Positions 42,969 to 52,279 of a stretch of 64,000 nt of DNA are shown one piece after another. A program made the position numbers and the translations under genes. The first letter of the stretch is position 1. Every line of letters begins with the position of its first letter. This stretch comes from JADGQN01 sp035315185 (lineage in GTDB: Bacteria > Desulfobacterota > Syntrophorhabdia > Syntrophorhabdales > WCHB1-27), in the NCBI GenBank assembly GCA_035315185.1, contig DATFYE010000120.1:42310-106309 (forward strand), read 5' to 3'. The notes below the pieces were generated by a model. The model made no database searches. It was not told where the DNA came from and was given only the letters and a program-made list of their open reading frames with translations.

Positions 42969-43469
42969 TCATTCGCCGAGTAAGAGTGCGGGCAACAAAC
43001 CTTCGTAAAGGGGCGTCTTGACACCGACAACGATGGCGAAATAGACGCCGGCGAAGAGTACCACCGCAAACGTAGCCGACATCACCCAGCCCTCTTTTCG
43101 TGACTTAAGGAACAGAAACGTGAAAAGTGGGATGGCGGCGTAGTGGCCGAAAAGATAGGTTCCGACCACGAAACCAACCAACCAGGAAGATATAACGAAG
43201 AACCGACATTGAGCTACCCGCGGATCCACTTTCTGCTTCTTTTTCTTGTGCAATTCCAGACCCGAAGGGGTCTCCGCTGCTGCAGCAGCTTTCCCGCCCG
43301 TCCTTACTAGGCCGATTATTAAATTACTGACCGCGAAGATGAAGCAGAGTCCGGAAACAAGCAGCGGGATGAGCGCCGCCTCAAATTCGAGGAACAGGGC
43401 TGTGATAAAGATACCGCCAAAAAAGATGACCCAAAAAATATCAAAATAGGTTTTGGCTTTTAGCTTCAT
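42969..43469 (-). CDS. tctB: Tripartite tricarboxylate transporter small membrane subunit TctB
   Basis: 166 aa from the ATG at 43469, four bases after the tctA stop; the longer frame to 43556 is antisense-like and rejected. Four hydrophobic segments and a charged KKKKQK linker near residue 75 match the TctB family. It forms the membrane part with TctA and works with the periplasmic TctC. It is the second gene in the order tctC, tctA, tctB on the minus strand. Confidence 0.85.
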   Translation of the reverse strand: MKLKAKTYFDIFWVIFFGGIFITALFLEFEAALIPLLVSGLCFIFAVSNLIIGLVRTGGKAAAAAETPSGLELHKKKKQKVDPRVAQCRFFVISSWLVGFVVGTYLFGHYAAIPLFTFLFLKSRKEGWVMSATFAVVLFAGVYFAIVVGVKTPLYEGLLPALLLGE

Positions 43470-43473
43470 GGCA

Positions 43474-44991
43474 TTAACCTCTCCACATAGCAGGCGTCGG
43501 CGTGGTCTTGGTCTTCCTGAGCCGTTTCGAGATGATCGGATAGAAGACGGTGACAATCATGATAAGCAACAGCACGAAGGCGATCGGACGAAAGATGAAC
43601 TTAGGTCCGTAAAGATCGAGAGCGAGCATGAGATTTCTCTCCGAAATCCTCCCGAGGACGATACCGAGGAGCAGAGGTGCTCTGGGGTACTTGCAGACCT
43701 TCATCCCGTAACCGAGGAATCCTGCTACCAGCACGACGACAAGGTTGCCAAGGTTCCTGGTGGTGAGATAGGCGCCCATGCCCGCCGACACGACGATAAA
43801 CGGGATAATGAGCGAGGTACGGACGAACGTCACCTTCGCGAGCTTCACCGCGAAAGGAAGACAGATGATGACGGCGATGATATTAGCGATAACCAGCACC
43901 CAGATCATCGAGTAGACGAGGCTGAGGTGCTTGGTGAACATCTCCACTCCCGGAACGACACCGAAAATCAGGAACGCACCCAGCAGGATGGCCATGGCAG
44001 CCCCCCCGGGGATTCCGAAGGCGAGAGTTGGAACGAGGTTGCCTCCCTCCTTAGCATTATGAGCGCTGTCCGGCGCGATGACGCCATCTACAAACCCTGT
44101 CCCGAAGAGTTCCTTGTGTTTGGAGGTTTGCACCGCGTGCCCATACGTGAAAAAAGAGGCGGCATCCCCGCCCAAGCCGGGGCACATCCCGATCAGTGCG
44201 CCCAAGATGCTGCAACGCACAACCAAGGTCCAGCGGCGGATCGCGTCCTTTATGCCGTCTATGACCCCTCCTCCTTTCTGCTGCACGGTGACGGCCTGTT
44301 CGCCGGCAATCGATTTTCCCCCCTCCACCGCCATCTCGATGACCGTGGCCATGGCGAAGAGGCCGACGACTATGACCACCAGGGAAAGGCCTTCATAGAG
44401 GTAGAGGCAGCCATAGCAGAAGCGAATCGCGCCTGTCTGCGGATCCATGCCCACGTAAGAGATGATGAGACCCATTCCTCCTGCCATAAGGCCCTTCAAT
44501 ATGGAATCGCCGCTCATGAGGGCGATAAACGTGAGGCCAAGAGCGGAGAGCATGAAGAATTCGGCAGGCCCAAAGGAGAGAACGAGGGGCCTCACGATAG
44601 GAATGGCCAAGCCCAGACAGACGGCCCCGATCACGCCTCCAACCATGGAGGAAAACAGCGCGGCCCCGAGAGCCCTTCCCGCCTCCCCTTTCTGGGCCAT
44701 GGGAAAACCATCGATGCACGTTGCCGCGTTGGGGCCCGTCCCCGGAGTATCGAAGAGGATCGCCGGGATGGAGCCGGACGTGTGAACCACCGAATGCATA
44801 CCCAGCAAGAAGGCAAACCCGGAGACCGGGTCCATGCCGAACGTGAACGGTATCAGAAGCGCGAGTGACGTGGGACCTCCCAATCCCGGGATCATCCCGA
44901 ATATCAGTCCGATGGGGATAGCCAGGAGCATATATCCCACGGCCGGCCAACTCAGGACCGAAAAAAGACCACTGATCACAACATCGAACAC
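43474..44991 (-). CDS. tctA: Tripartite tricarboxylate transporter large membrane subunit TctA
   Basis: 505 aa, GTG start. About eleven to twelve hydrophobic segments. The N-terminal GLIFGMIPGLGGPTSLALLIPF and the mirror motif GMCPGLGGDAASFFTYG are the two hallmark PGLGG loops of TctA. FGIPGGAAMAILLGAF is also conserved. The transporter uses the ion gradient to import carboxylates such as citrate, or aromatic acids in related anaerobes. A tctC gene is directly upstream. Confidence 0.93.
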   Translation of the reverse strand: MFDVVISGLFSVLSWPAVGYMLLAIPIGLIFGMIPGLGGPTSLALLIPFTFGMDPVSGFAFLLGMHSVVHTSGSIPAILFDTPGTGPNAATCIDGFPMAQKGEAGRALGAALFSSMVGGVIGAVCLGLAIPIVRPLVLSFGPAEFFMLSALGLTFIALMSGDSILKGLMAGGMGLIISYVGMDPQTGAIRFCYGCLYLYEGLSLVVIVVGLFAMATVIEMAVEGGKSIAGEQAVTVQQKGGGVIDGIKDAIRRWTLVVRCSILGALIGMCPGLGGDAASFFTYGHAVQTSKHKELFGTGFVDGVIAPDSAHNAKEGGNLVPTLAFGIPGGAAMAILLGAFLIFGVVPGVEMFTKHLSLVYSMIWVLVIANIIAVIICLPFAVKLAKVTFVRTSLIIPFIVVSAGMGAYLTTRNLGNLVVVLVAGFLGYGMKVCKYPRAPLLLGIVLGRISERNLMLALDLYGPKFIFRPIAFVLLLIMIVTVFYPIISKRLRKTKTTPTPAMWRG

Positions 44992-45040
44992 AGCATCATC
45001 CCTTTATTCGTTCCTCTGATCTGCCCGCAATCTCGGTGGC

Positions 45041-46066
45041 TCATTGTTTCTTGCCGAGGATCTTTTTAAGCAACTCGACGTTCGCCGGGGGCTGGTTCAT
45101 GATCTCCTGTGCTAATTTCGTCACGTCGTCGCCGTACATCGGATCGAACTCGAACCCTGCTTTATGACCTTCCTTGGCCAGGTTCGGGTCCGTAAGGGCT
45201 TTCTTGTAAGCTTCCCTGAGTACTGCCAGCCTCTCGGGCCGGGTATTCGGCGGAGCGGTCGTCAAACGGCCAAGTTCACCGAGTTGGTCCACCAGCGCCA
45301 GGAGTTTCAGTCCGTTTTCATCCTTGACGATGTCGTAAACCGATGGGATGTCGCCCTTGACTCCTCTTATGGGTCTCTTGGTCAGTTTGAGCAGGACCCG
45401 GGCCTCCCCTTCGTTGATAAACGTGAACATGTTGTCGTAGGAATTAATGGTGGCATCCACGTCGCCACGCATCAATCCCATATTCAAGTCGTTACCGGGG
45501 TAACCGGGGACGGCCTTGAGATGCTTGGCACCCGTGGCAGCGATGAAAATAAGGGTCTCATTATGGCCCGAGCTCCCCACGCCCGAAGTGCCCATCCTGA
45601 TCGTTTGTTTGGCTTCCATGAACTCTTTAATCGTCTTGTAAGGGGATTTCTTGGCCGCGACCAGGACCCGTGGCTCGGAGGTCGCCTTTCCAATATAGTT
45701 GAACTTGGCCATATCGAACCTGACCCCCTTTAACCCGATAAGCTGGGAAATGATCAAACCCTTGTCGAAGGTGCCAATGGTCAGGCCATCCGGTTTGGCG
45801 AAAAAGGTCTCATTGGCCCCTATGATGTGACCGGCTCCCGGAACGTTCTTCACGACGATCGTGGACCCGGGGATATATTTCTGCATGTGCCGGCCAATCA
45901 GCCGGGCGTAAGCATCGTACCCCCCTCCCGGAGTGGTGGCAACGATGTAGTCAATCACCTTGCCCTTATAAAAATCGATGGGCGCAGGAGCGGCCCAAAG
46001 GGTAGGCGCAAAACATATGACGAAACCAACTATTATCATAAGAGGGGTTACACGTCTTGCTCCCAT
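45041..46066 (-). CDS. tctC: Tripartite tricarboxylate transporter periplasmic binding protein TctC
   Basis: 341 aa from the ATG at 46066, which has AGGAG at good spacing; a longer frame to 46132 overlaps the ubiD gene. A signal peptide is seen at about 1-25. FYKGKVIDYIVATTPGGGYDAYARLIG and VVKNVPGAGHIIGAN are the Bug/TctC ligand-loop regions, split here for length. Bug-type proteins bind carboxylates between two lobes with few charged residues. The ligand is probably the substrate of the UbiD enzyme encoded 38 bp upstream, but that is inference. Confidence 0.88.
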   Translation of the reverse strand: MGARRVTPLMIIVGFVICFAPTLWAAPAPIDFYKGKVIDYIVATTPGGGYDAYARLIGRHMQKYIPGSTIVVKNVPGAGHIIGANETFFAKPDGLTIGTFDKGLIISQLIGLKGVRFDMAKFNYIGKATSEPRVLVAAKKSPYKTIKEFMEAKQTIRMGTSGVGSSGHNETLIFIAATGAKHLKAVPGYPGNDLNMGLMRGDVDATINSYDNMFTFINEGEARVLLKLTKRPIRGVKGDIPSVYDIVKDENGLKLLALVDQLGELGRLTTAPPNTRPERLAVLREAYKKALTDPNLAKEGHKAGFEFDPMYGDDVTKLAQEIMNQPPANVELLKKILGKKQ

Positions 46067-46104
46067 CTCTTTTCTCCTCTTTACAGAGAGATTCATGGAA
46101 CTCA

Positions 46105-47544
46105 TCAACCCAATCCCAGAACATCCTTCCACTTCGCGAAGGTCTTGTCCCTCAATTCTTTACTATTCTCAGCCACAGGCGGAAACGCATCTTTCCAGTT
46201 GTATGGCCGGCATGCGTCGATGATTGCCCTGGAGTTAAAACCTTTCATCCCTTTCGGGATAACCGGGTCCAGAGGTCCGCTCCAGCACTTCCTCAAGATA
46301 TCAATGTCTTCCGCGACGTCACACCGGGTGGACATGGCCCAGACTACGTCAAAGAGATTTGACGGATCAATATCCTCGTCGACCACCACCACAAACCGGT
46401 TCAGGTATCCGCCCGCATGGCTCTGCGAGGCGATGAGGGCCGCCTGGCGGGCATGCCCGGGATATGTCTGCTTGATGGAGACGACGTTGAAGAGCCGCCC
46501 GCCGCCTGATTCGTGGCACCAGACACCCTTCACGTTGGGTACCCCGCATTTCTCAAGCTCCTCCCAGATCAGAGCTGATTTCACGATTCCCTTACTGAAT
46601 GAATAGTCTGAAGGCGGACGACTCGGTCTTGAACACGTGAGTATAGGGTTGTTCCTATAGTATACGTTCTTGACCCGGATCACCGGTTCTTCTCGCGCTC
46701 CGCTCCCGTAGTAACCTGTCCACTCCCCAAAAGGACCCTCCTTCTTCCGGTCATCCCAAACCGCTTCACCCTCGAAGGCAATCTCAGCCCTTGCCGGAAT
46801 AGGTAAGCCCGTGTATTTTCCCAGCACCACCTCGATCGGTTCACCCTTGATGGCTCCGGCATACTCGTACTCGGAGAGCCCGTAAGGTATTTCGTTACCC
46901 GCCGCAAGAAAGAGAAGAGGATCGTGGCCAACGCAGACTGCCACAGGGCAAGGTTGCTTCCGTTCAAGATAGAGGTCCCGATGGATACGACCGTGTTTTC
47001 CCGGAGAGATGAAAAAGGCGGTATGATCCTTCCCGTGAACCATGACCCTGTAGGTTCCCAGGTTGACCCACCCCTCGTCGGGATGTTTGGTGATGACCAG
47101 GCAGTTCGTGCCGATATATCTGCCTCCGTCTATCTCGTGCATCATTGGTACCGGAAACTTGTAAAGATCAACATCATCCCCCGAATCGATGTTCTCGAAA
47201 ATGGGACCTGTTTCGACAACTTTTGGCGAGATAGATTTCAGATCTTTTGTTTTTCCCCGGTAGGCTGCCACCAGCTCGGTACCGTTCCTTATGTTGTCAA
47301 AGCCGAGCGTCAGGGCGGCGCGCTGAACAGAGCCCGTAGCCCCAAAGATGGTCCTGAAGCCCACGGGATAGCCGGGTATCGACTCGAAGAGGACGGCGGG
47401 CGGCGGGTAGGGGCTCTCTCTCCCGAGCAACTCCGTGATTGCCCCCATTTCGAGGTTCCAGTCGGCGCCTTTGATCCTCTTTAACTCACCCAGATCATCG
47501 ACTAATGAAATCCATTCTCTCAGATCTTTATATGTCCGCGACAT
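46105..47544 (-). CDS. UbiD-family prenylated-FMN decarboxylase (copy 1)
   Basis: 479 aa, ATG start. The conserved GTYRVMVHGKDHTAFF strand, the GRIHRD segment and the PIPARAEIAFEGE motif with its glutamates are those of UbiD enzymes that bind prFMN and carry out reversible non-oxidative (de)carboxylation of aromatic or unsaturated acids. The closest known types act on hydroxybenzoates, vanillate, phenylphosphate or phthaloyl-CoA, but the sequence does not say which. It is first in the minus-strand run ubiD-tctC-tctA-tctB. No ubiX is in the window. Confidence 0.88.
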   Translation of the reverse strand: MSRTYKDLREWISLVDDLGELKRIKGADWNLEMGAITELLGRESPYPPPAVLFESIPGYPVGFRTIFGATGSVQRAALTLGFDNIRNGTELVAAYRGKTKDLKSISPKVVETGPIFENIDSGDDVDLYKFPVPMMHEIDGGRYIGTNCLVITKHPDEGWVNLGTYRVMVHGKDHTAFFISPGKHGRIHRDLYLERKQPCPVAVCVGHDPLLFLAAGNEIPYGLSEYEYAGAIKGEPIEVVLGKYTGLPIPARAEIAFEGEAVWDDRKKEGPFGEWTGYYGSGAREEPVIRVKNVYYRNNPILTCSRPSRPPSDYSFSKGIVKSALIWEELEKCGVPNVKGVWCHESGGGRLFNVVSIKQTYPGHARQAALIASQSHAGGYLNRFVVVVDEDIDPSNLFDVVWAMSTRCDVAEDIDILRKCWSGPLDPVIPKGMKGFNSRAIIDACRPYNWKDAFPPVAENSKELRDKTFAKWKDVLGLG

Positions 47545-48019
47545 ATACTCCTCCCTTATGCTTCTAAAGTCTGTTTATTCTCACGAGGAAACCATTTTTA
47601 TGGATTACCACTAATAATACACAATGTCGAGAAAAATGGTGGAAAAATGGTGGCGTTGCGCATTTCAGCCTGCTATGCGCAGGAACCACGCCCCACCGCT
47701 TTTTTCAAATTCTGCGACGAGGATAAAGTTACGTAACACCTATTCGTGCATCGGCGTGACACTACAAAAAGTGAACATTACGAAGAGAAACAAATAACGA
47801 CTGTCTTTAGCGGCGGTCGCCTGCGTGCGCCGTTGCGACGATGAACGCGTGTCTGCCTGCATAACTTCGGGATCTTGCTACTCGACCGGAGACGTGACGT
47901 CATCAGGCGATGACATAGCGATTCCACGTCGACCAAGCTCGCAGAGCCGCTGATTCAGCTTCATGACCCCAGCCTTCCTGAGCTTTATTTTACACGGAGC
48001 TGATTACTGCTCACTACCT
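47545..48019. other. Intergenic stretch between the two carboxylate blocks
   Basis: 475 bp without a supported gene on either strand. It separates the DASS/ubiD block (48-51 kb) from the ubiD/tctCAB block. It should hold the promoter for ubiD copy 1 near 47600 on the minus strand, but no clear hexamer pair was found. A small direct repeat GAAAAATGGTGG is seen near 47631-47653. Confidence 0.45.
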
Positions 48020-49459
48020 CTACTTGAATGTAAGGCCGATAAGCGGCCAGTAAAGCGGCACCAGTACCATAAGCATAAACGCCTCGACGAAGAAGAGCAC
48101 GATACCCAGCTTAAATAGATCTTTAGCGGTAAATGTACCAAACGCGTAACCCACGATCAGAACGGATGATTGGTACACGAAGACCTTACCCCCTATCGAG
48201 AACCCCCAGACCATGCCCAGGGTAACGGGGTTGAAGCCATTCTTCAGGGCAAAGTCCATCAGGGCCGGCATGGTCGCGCTGACCATCGAACCCTCGTTGC
48301 CCAGAAACAAGTGAAACACGTTGGCGTACACATACAGGAGCGGGGCCGCCAGGAAGGAGGAGCTGTACAGTACGGGGGTCATCCATTTAAAGAGGACTGC
48401 GGTGAGCGTCTTTAAGACTCCGGTGTCGGAAATCACGTATCCCATCGTCAGAACGCCACCCTGGAAGAGAAGGATCGAGACGTTGACCTTGCTGAAATCT
48501 TTGCTCTTCAACGCGCCAACCATCGGCAGGCACGCGACCAAGCCCGCCCCCAAACCAATGATCGAAGCATTGATGTGGTGCAAGAAATCGGTCGCGAAGA
48601 GCAAGGTAGCCAACAACATGATGATTAATGCTTTAATCTCCCCCGCTGACATGGGCCCCATCTTCTTTAACTCAGAACGGCAGTACTCCGCGCCTCCTTC
48701 CAGCACAAGCTTTTCCGGGGGGAAAAGTTTTAATATAATATACCAGCTGGCCACTATGGTCAGCACGACACCCGGCAGATACGCGATTAACCACAGACCG
48801 TAGGATACGCTGACCTTGCCGAACTGTTCGATCAGTCCCCGGGCCAGTATGGAGCCAGCTCCGGCGATAATCATTTTGTCATACAGGCCCCCCTGGTAGG
48901 TCATCGCAAGCATGAGACCTCTGGCGATGTTGCTATTCTTGGCCATGCCGTAACTTTGTATCATCCCTATCGAGATGGTGCAGAGAAGCGTGACCCTGGC
49001 CACCCCGGATGGCACGAGAAACGTGAGCAGGAAATTGAGCACCATCATACCTACGAGGATTACTGAATAGTTACTGCCCAACCGGCAGATAAGATTGTAG
49101 GCCAATCTTCTGGCCAGACCCGTCGTTTCGGCCATGATGCCGAGAAGCAGGGCGCCAAAGACGAACCATGGGGCGTCGTTGGTAAAACCGATGAAAGCTT
49201 TACCCGCCGGGACACGGACCCAGATCCAGAAGAGCCAGCACCCCAGTAGCCCCGTGACACCCAACGGAATCGGCTCCGTAATAAACATCACCAGCATGAA
49301 AATGGTCACTCCGAGCGCCTTGCTTGCGGTCGGTGAGGAGGCGAACGGACCCCAATAAGCGACTAGCCCTAAAAGAACTGATAACAAGACGCATAAAAAC
49401 CTTTTCACGTCAGGGCGAGCCCAGGATTGGAGGGCTGTTTCCTGCTTGGCATCACTCAT
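48020..49459 (-). CDS. DASS/SLC13-family anion permease
   Basis: 479 aa with about twelve hydrophobic segments. The region GLARRLAYNLICRLG, the LVPSGVARVTLLCTI loop and the ITEPIPLGVTGLLG helix match the divalent anion:sodium symporter family (CitT/TtdT branch). It imports or exchanges di- or tricarboxylates. It lies 9 bp downstream of the second ubiD gene, giving the island two unrelated carboxylate transport systems, each paired with its own UbiD. Substrate unknown. Confidence 0.87.
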   Translation of the reverse strand: MSDAKQETALQSWARPDVKRFLCVLLSVLLGLVAYWGPFASSPTASKALGVTIFMLVMFITEPIPLGVTGLLGCWLFWIWVRVPAGKAFIGFTNDAPWFVFGALLLGIMAETTGLARRLAYNLICRLGSNYSVILVGMMVLNFLLTFLVPSGVARVTLLCTISIGMIQSYGMAKNSNIARGLMLAMTYQGGLYDKMIIAGAGSILARGLIEQFGKVSVSYGLWLIAYLPGVVLTIVASWYIILKLFPPEKLVLEGGAEYCRSELKKMGPMSAGEIKALIIMLLATLLFATDFLHHINASIIGLGAGLVACLPMVGALKSKDFSKVNVSILLFQGGVLTMGYVISDTGVLKTLTAVLFKWMTPVLYSSSFLAAPLLYVYANVFHLFLGNEGSMVSATMPALMDFALKNGFNPVTLGMVWGFSIGGKVFVYQSSVLIVGYAFGTFTAKDLFKLGIVLFFVEAFMLMVLVPLYWPLIGLTFK

Positions 49460-49468
49460 AGAGATTCC

Positions 49469-50926
49469 TTACTTTCCAGTCATAAGCTCCTTCATGAGGT
49501 TCCCGTACTGGCTGAAAATCTTCTCTCTCAGCTCTGGGGACGATTGGGCAACTTTCGGAAATATCTTGATCCGCTCATAGGGTATGCACGCATCGATGAC
49601 GGTGCGCGAATTATAATGAGCATCTGTTTCGTTCAAAGGATCGAGGCGGCTGCCCCAGCACTTCCTCGTGATCTCGATATCCTGTGCCGGATCACAGCGG
49701 GTACCCATCGCCCAGATCACCTCCTCCAGGTTGGAGGGATCGATGTCGTCGTCTACCACGATGATGAACCGGCCGATATACGCGCTCGGCGGTATCTGGG
49801 AGGCAAGCATACCTGCCTGTCGCGAGTGGCCGTAGTAACGCTGCTTGATGGAGACCACGTTGAACGTGCGTCCTGAGCCCGCCCCGTGCACCCAGACGCC
49901 TTTCACGTCGGGGCATCCGGCCTTCTCGATGCCTTCCCAGAGAGCTACCGAGCGGATGAAGCAGCGCTCGAAGAGATGGGAGTGCGGGGGCTTCTGTGAG
50001 GCAGCGCAGGTGAGTATCGGACTATTCCTGAACATCACTCTTTTTACCTTGAGCACCGGCTCTGCCTTCTGCCCTCCCGCATAGTAACCATTCCACTCGC
50101 CGAAGGGGCCTTCGGGGAGCCTGTCAGGCACTACCTCGCCCTCGAGCACGATCTCCGCACGCGCCGGGATGGGGAGACCGGTATACTTACCTTCGATGAC
50201 CTCCACGGGTTCGCCCATCAATCCACCGGCGTAGTCGAACTCGCTTGTGCCCCAGGGGACCGTATTGCGGGCCGCATTGTAAAGGAGCGGGTCGACCCCG
50301 ATGACAACCACGATCGGGCACGGTTTGCCCGCATCGAGCCATTTGTCTCGCTGGATTCTGCCCTGTTTCCCCTGCGAGATATAACAGAGACAGGTGTTCT
50401 TGTCCACGAGTTGTATCCGGTAGGTACCAACGTTGATCCAGCCCTCTTCCGGATCCCTGGTGATGACCGCGTCCGCGGTCCCGATGTAGCGGCCTCCGTC
50501 GAGCTCGTGATGAAGCGGCACGGGGAACTTGAACAGGTCGATGTCACTCCTTTCCATGACGTTCTCCATCACCGGTCCTGTCTCCACGTAACGCGGCGGT
50601 ATGAGCTGCATCTCTTTCATTTTTCCTCGATAGGCGAGAAGAAGGTCCATCAGTTTTCCGTCTTCTTTGGGCAGAGGGAGGCCCAGAGAGAATGCAAACC
50701 TTCTGGGCGAACTGAGCATACCGTAAAGGCAGCGATACCCTTCGGGGTAGTCGGGGATACGGTCAAAGAGGAGGGCCGGCGACTTCTCAGCCTTCTCCCG
50801 GTAAAGAATCTCCGTAATGCCCCCCATGTCCTTGTCCCATGTGACCCCATAGATTTTCTTGAGCTCGCCGAAATCCTCCACCATGGAAAGAAATTGCCTT
50901 AAGTCCTTGTACGCCACCGTCGTCAT
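49469..50926 (-). CDS. UbiD-family prenylated-FMN decarboxylase (copy 2)
   Basis: 485 aa, ATG with AAAGGAG upstream. Same motifs as copy 1 (GTYRIQLVDKNTCLCY, GRIQRDKWLDAG, LPIPARAEIVLEGE) and similar over its full length, but clearly diverged, so the two are old paralogues and not a recent duplication. Reversible decarboxylation of an aromatic or enoic acid is expected. It is followed downstream by the DASS permease and preceded by a TIGR04076-like remnant. A shared substrate class with copy 1 is inference. Confidence 0.88.
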   Translation of the reverse strand: MTTVAYKDLRQFLSMVEDFGELKKIYGVTWDKDMGGITEILYREKAEKSPALLFDRIPDYPEGYRCLYGMLSSPRRFAFSLGLPLPKEDGKLMDLLLAYRGKMKEMQLIPPRYVETGPVMENVMERSDIDLFKFPVPLHHELDGGRYIGTADAVITRDPEEGWINVGTYRIQLVDKNTCLCYISQGKQGRIQRDKWLDAGKPCPIVVVIGVDPLLYNAARNTVPWGTSEFDYAGGLMGEPVEVIEGKYTGLPIPARAEIVLEGEVVPDRLPEGPFGEWNGYYAGGQKAEPVLKVKRVMFRNSPILTCAASQKPPHSHLFERCFIRSVALWEGIEKAGCPDVKGVWVHGAGSGRTFNVVSIKQRYYGHSRQAGMLASQIPPSAYIGRFIIVVDDDIDPSNLEEVIWAMGTRCDPAQDIEITRKCWGSRLDPLNETDAHYNSRTVIDACIPYERIKIFPKVAQSSPELREKIFSQYGNLMKELMTGK

Positions 50927-50947
50927 CTTTTTCTCCTTTTTGAGGCC

Positions 50948-51172
50948 CTATTTAGCCCGGGTCAGTTTTATGGTGAGCAGGTTGTAAGCATCCGGACAGT
51001 TGGCAATCGCCTTGTCCACCACCCAGTGGCACGTGCCGTCAAACTGCATGACGTTCAACGTCGGAAACATTGCGTGAAAGAGCCAGCCGCACATGCCGGC
51101 GGTATTATGCGTGCTCACACCGAAAATGTCACCCACCTTGTGATTCGCGTTGCAGGTTCCCTAGAGGCCCAT
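50948..51172 (-). pseudogene. TIGR04076-like small protein with in-frame TAG
   Basis: From an ATG at 51172 the frame reads MGL, TAG, then GTCNANHKVGDIFGVS and a Cys/Trp/His-containing body ending with CPDAYNLLTIKLTR, 70 residues in all after the stop. The body matches the TIGR04076 pattern (GxCxxGHxxGD, CGxxxH, CPD). The TAG stands where family members have a residue just before GTC; CAG to TAG is the simplest explanation. A GTG at 51136 could give a shorter 62-aa product. Function of the family is unknown. Confidence 0.55.
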
Positions 51173-51634
51173 CACGTCTGCTCTGACCTTTCCTCCAAAT
51201 CCAGGATCTCTGCCTTGTCACAAACAGGGGAGGCTCTGTGCGCACTAGCATTCGATGTGTCCACCACCGACCACCGTCCCCGGTGCAGGCGCGACGCAAC
51301 AGACCACTTTCTTGCCCTATCTGGTGTCCGGCGCACCAACTGATTATTTCTAAAATGCTATCTCTCCGAACACTATCTGTCAATCCTAATCGGGCGCAGA
51401 AAGAGTGAGGTCACCATTTCGCCTTGTAATGTAGCTCGAAAAGAAAAAAGTAAGAATTCAACATTCCAGCTTGCTATATTCTAGTTCAGGCTTGAACTGG
51501 CCGAGGAAATAAGACTATATACCCTCCTTATCGCAGCTATGTATTCCAGCAAGCAATCTAAGGAGGGGGTCATGAGAGGTCCACGGCGAAAAAGGATGAA
51601 GGCGGTGAAGGAGAGTACCCTGCTGGTGACAGTA
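51173..51634. other. Intergenic stretch with a 28-codon frame behind a perfect Shine-Dalgarno
   Basis: No full gene is recognised. Near its right end AAGGAGGGGG (51560-51569) precedes an ATG at 51572 that opens a 28-codon frame, very rich in Arg and Lys, ending at 51658. This may be the old beginning of the recombinase gene after deletions, or a fortuitous frame. The rest (51196-51550) shows nothing recognisable. Confidence 0.4.
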
Positions 51635-52246
51635 AGAGTGGCAATGGCTCAAGATTAACCCGGTGAGCAGCCTCAGCTTCTCGGTGGGCAACAAGAATGC
51701 TCGGACGCGGTGGTTGACTCCCGAGGAGCAGGAAACGCTCTTGAACTGCGCGACAAATCGTCATGGCTGAGGCCCTTGCTCATCACTGCTCTTCACACAG
51801 GTGTGAGGAGGGGGGAACTGCTGGCGCTTACCTGGAGGGATATCGACGGCAAGCAGAGAATTATAAGGATCGAGCGATCGAAGAACGGCGAGAAGAGGTC
51901 GATACCTATTTCAGAGACGCTGCAGGGCACACTCGGGGCCATCAAGGTTAGGGACATCTCGGGTAAGGTGTTTCCTATCGCTGTCAGAAGTTTGCGGGCT
52001 GCGTTTGATAAAACGCTTGAAAAGGCAAGGATCGAAGATTTTCACTTTCACGATCTGCGCCATACGTTTGCGACCAGGCTTGTCCAGAATGGGGTGGATC
52101 TGTACAAGGTCAAAGAGTTGCTCGGGCACAAAACGATTGCTATGACCATGCGGTATTCGCACCATTACCCGGAAAGCTTGAGATCATCCGTCGAGGTCTT
52201 AGACCGCTGCTACAATTCTGCTGCAGTTGGGGTCAGGGACAATTGA
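51635..52246 (+). pseudogene. Tyrosine recombinase/integrase, frameshifted and N-terminally decayed
   Basis: Before about 51770 integrase sequence is read in one frame (EWQWLKINPV, then NARTRWLTPEEQETLL). After it the match continues in another frame from SWLRPLLITALHTGVRRGEL to the end at 52246. A one-base shift near 51755-51770 explains this. The catalytic domain keeps Arg (TGVRRGEL), HxLRHTF-type HDLRHTFA, the GHKTI His and the nucleophile Tyr in MRYSHH. The N-terminal core-binding domain is missing. It ends 33 bp before a tRNA-Leu, the usual place for an integrase of a tRNA-targeted element. Confidence 0.8.
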
Positions 52247-52272
52247 CAGATGATAGAGAAACCGCATAAAAT
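52243..52272 (+). promoter_or_regulatory. Promoter of tRNA-Leu(CAA)
   Basis: TTGACA (52243-52248), 18-bp spacer, TAAAAT (52267-52272), seven bases before the mature 5' end of the tRNA. The -35 overlaps the end of the integrase remnant. Confidence 0.7.
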
Positions 52273-52279
52273 AAGGCGG

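Noticed and set aside
43453..44868. 471-codon open frame antisense to tctA
   Set aside because: Asp/His/Glu/Arg-rich composition typical of the complement of a hydrophobic membrane protein; no family features.
51161..51163. TAG read as pyrrolysine in the TIGR04076-like frame
   Set aside because: The codon follows only three codons, is at a variable position of the family, and no pyl genes are visible. A CAG to TAG mutation is simpler.
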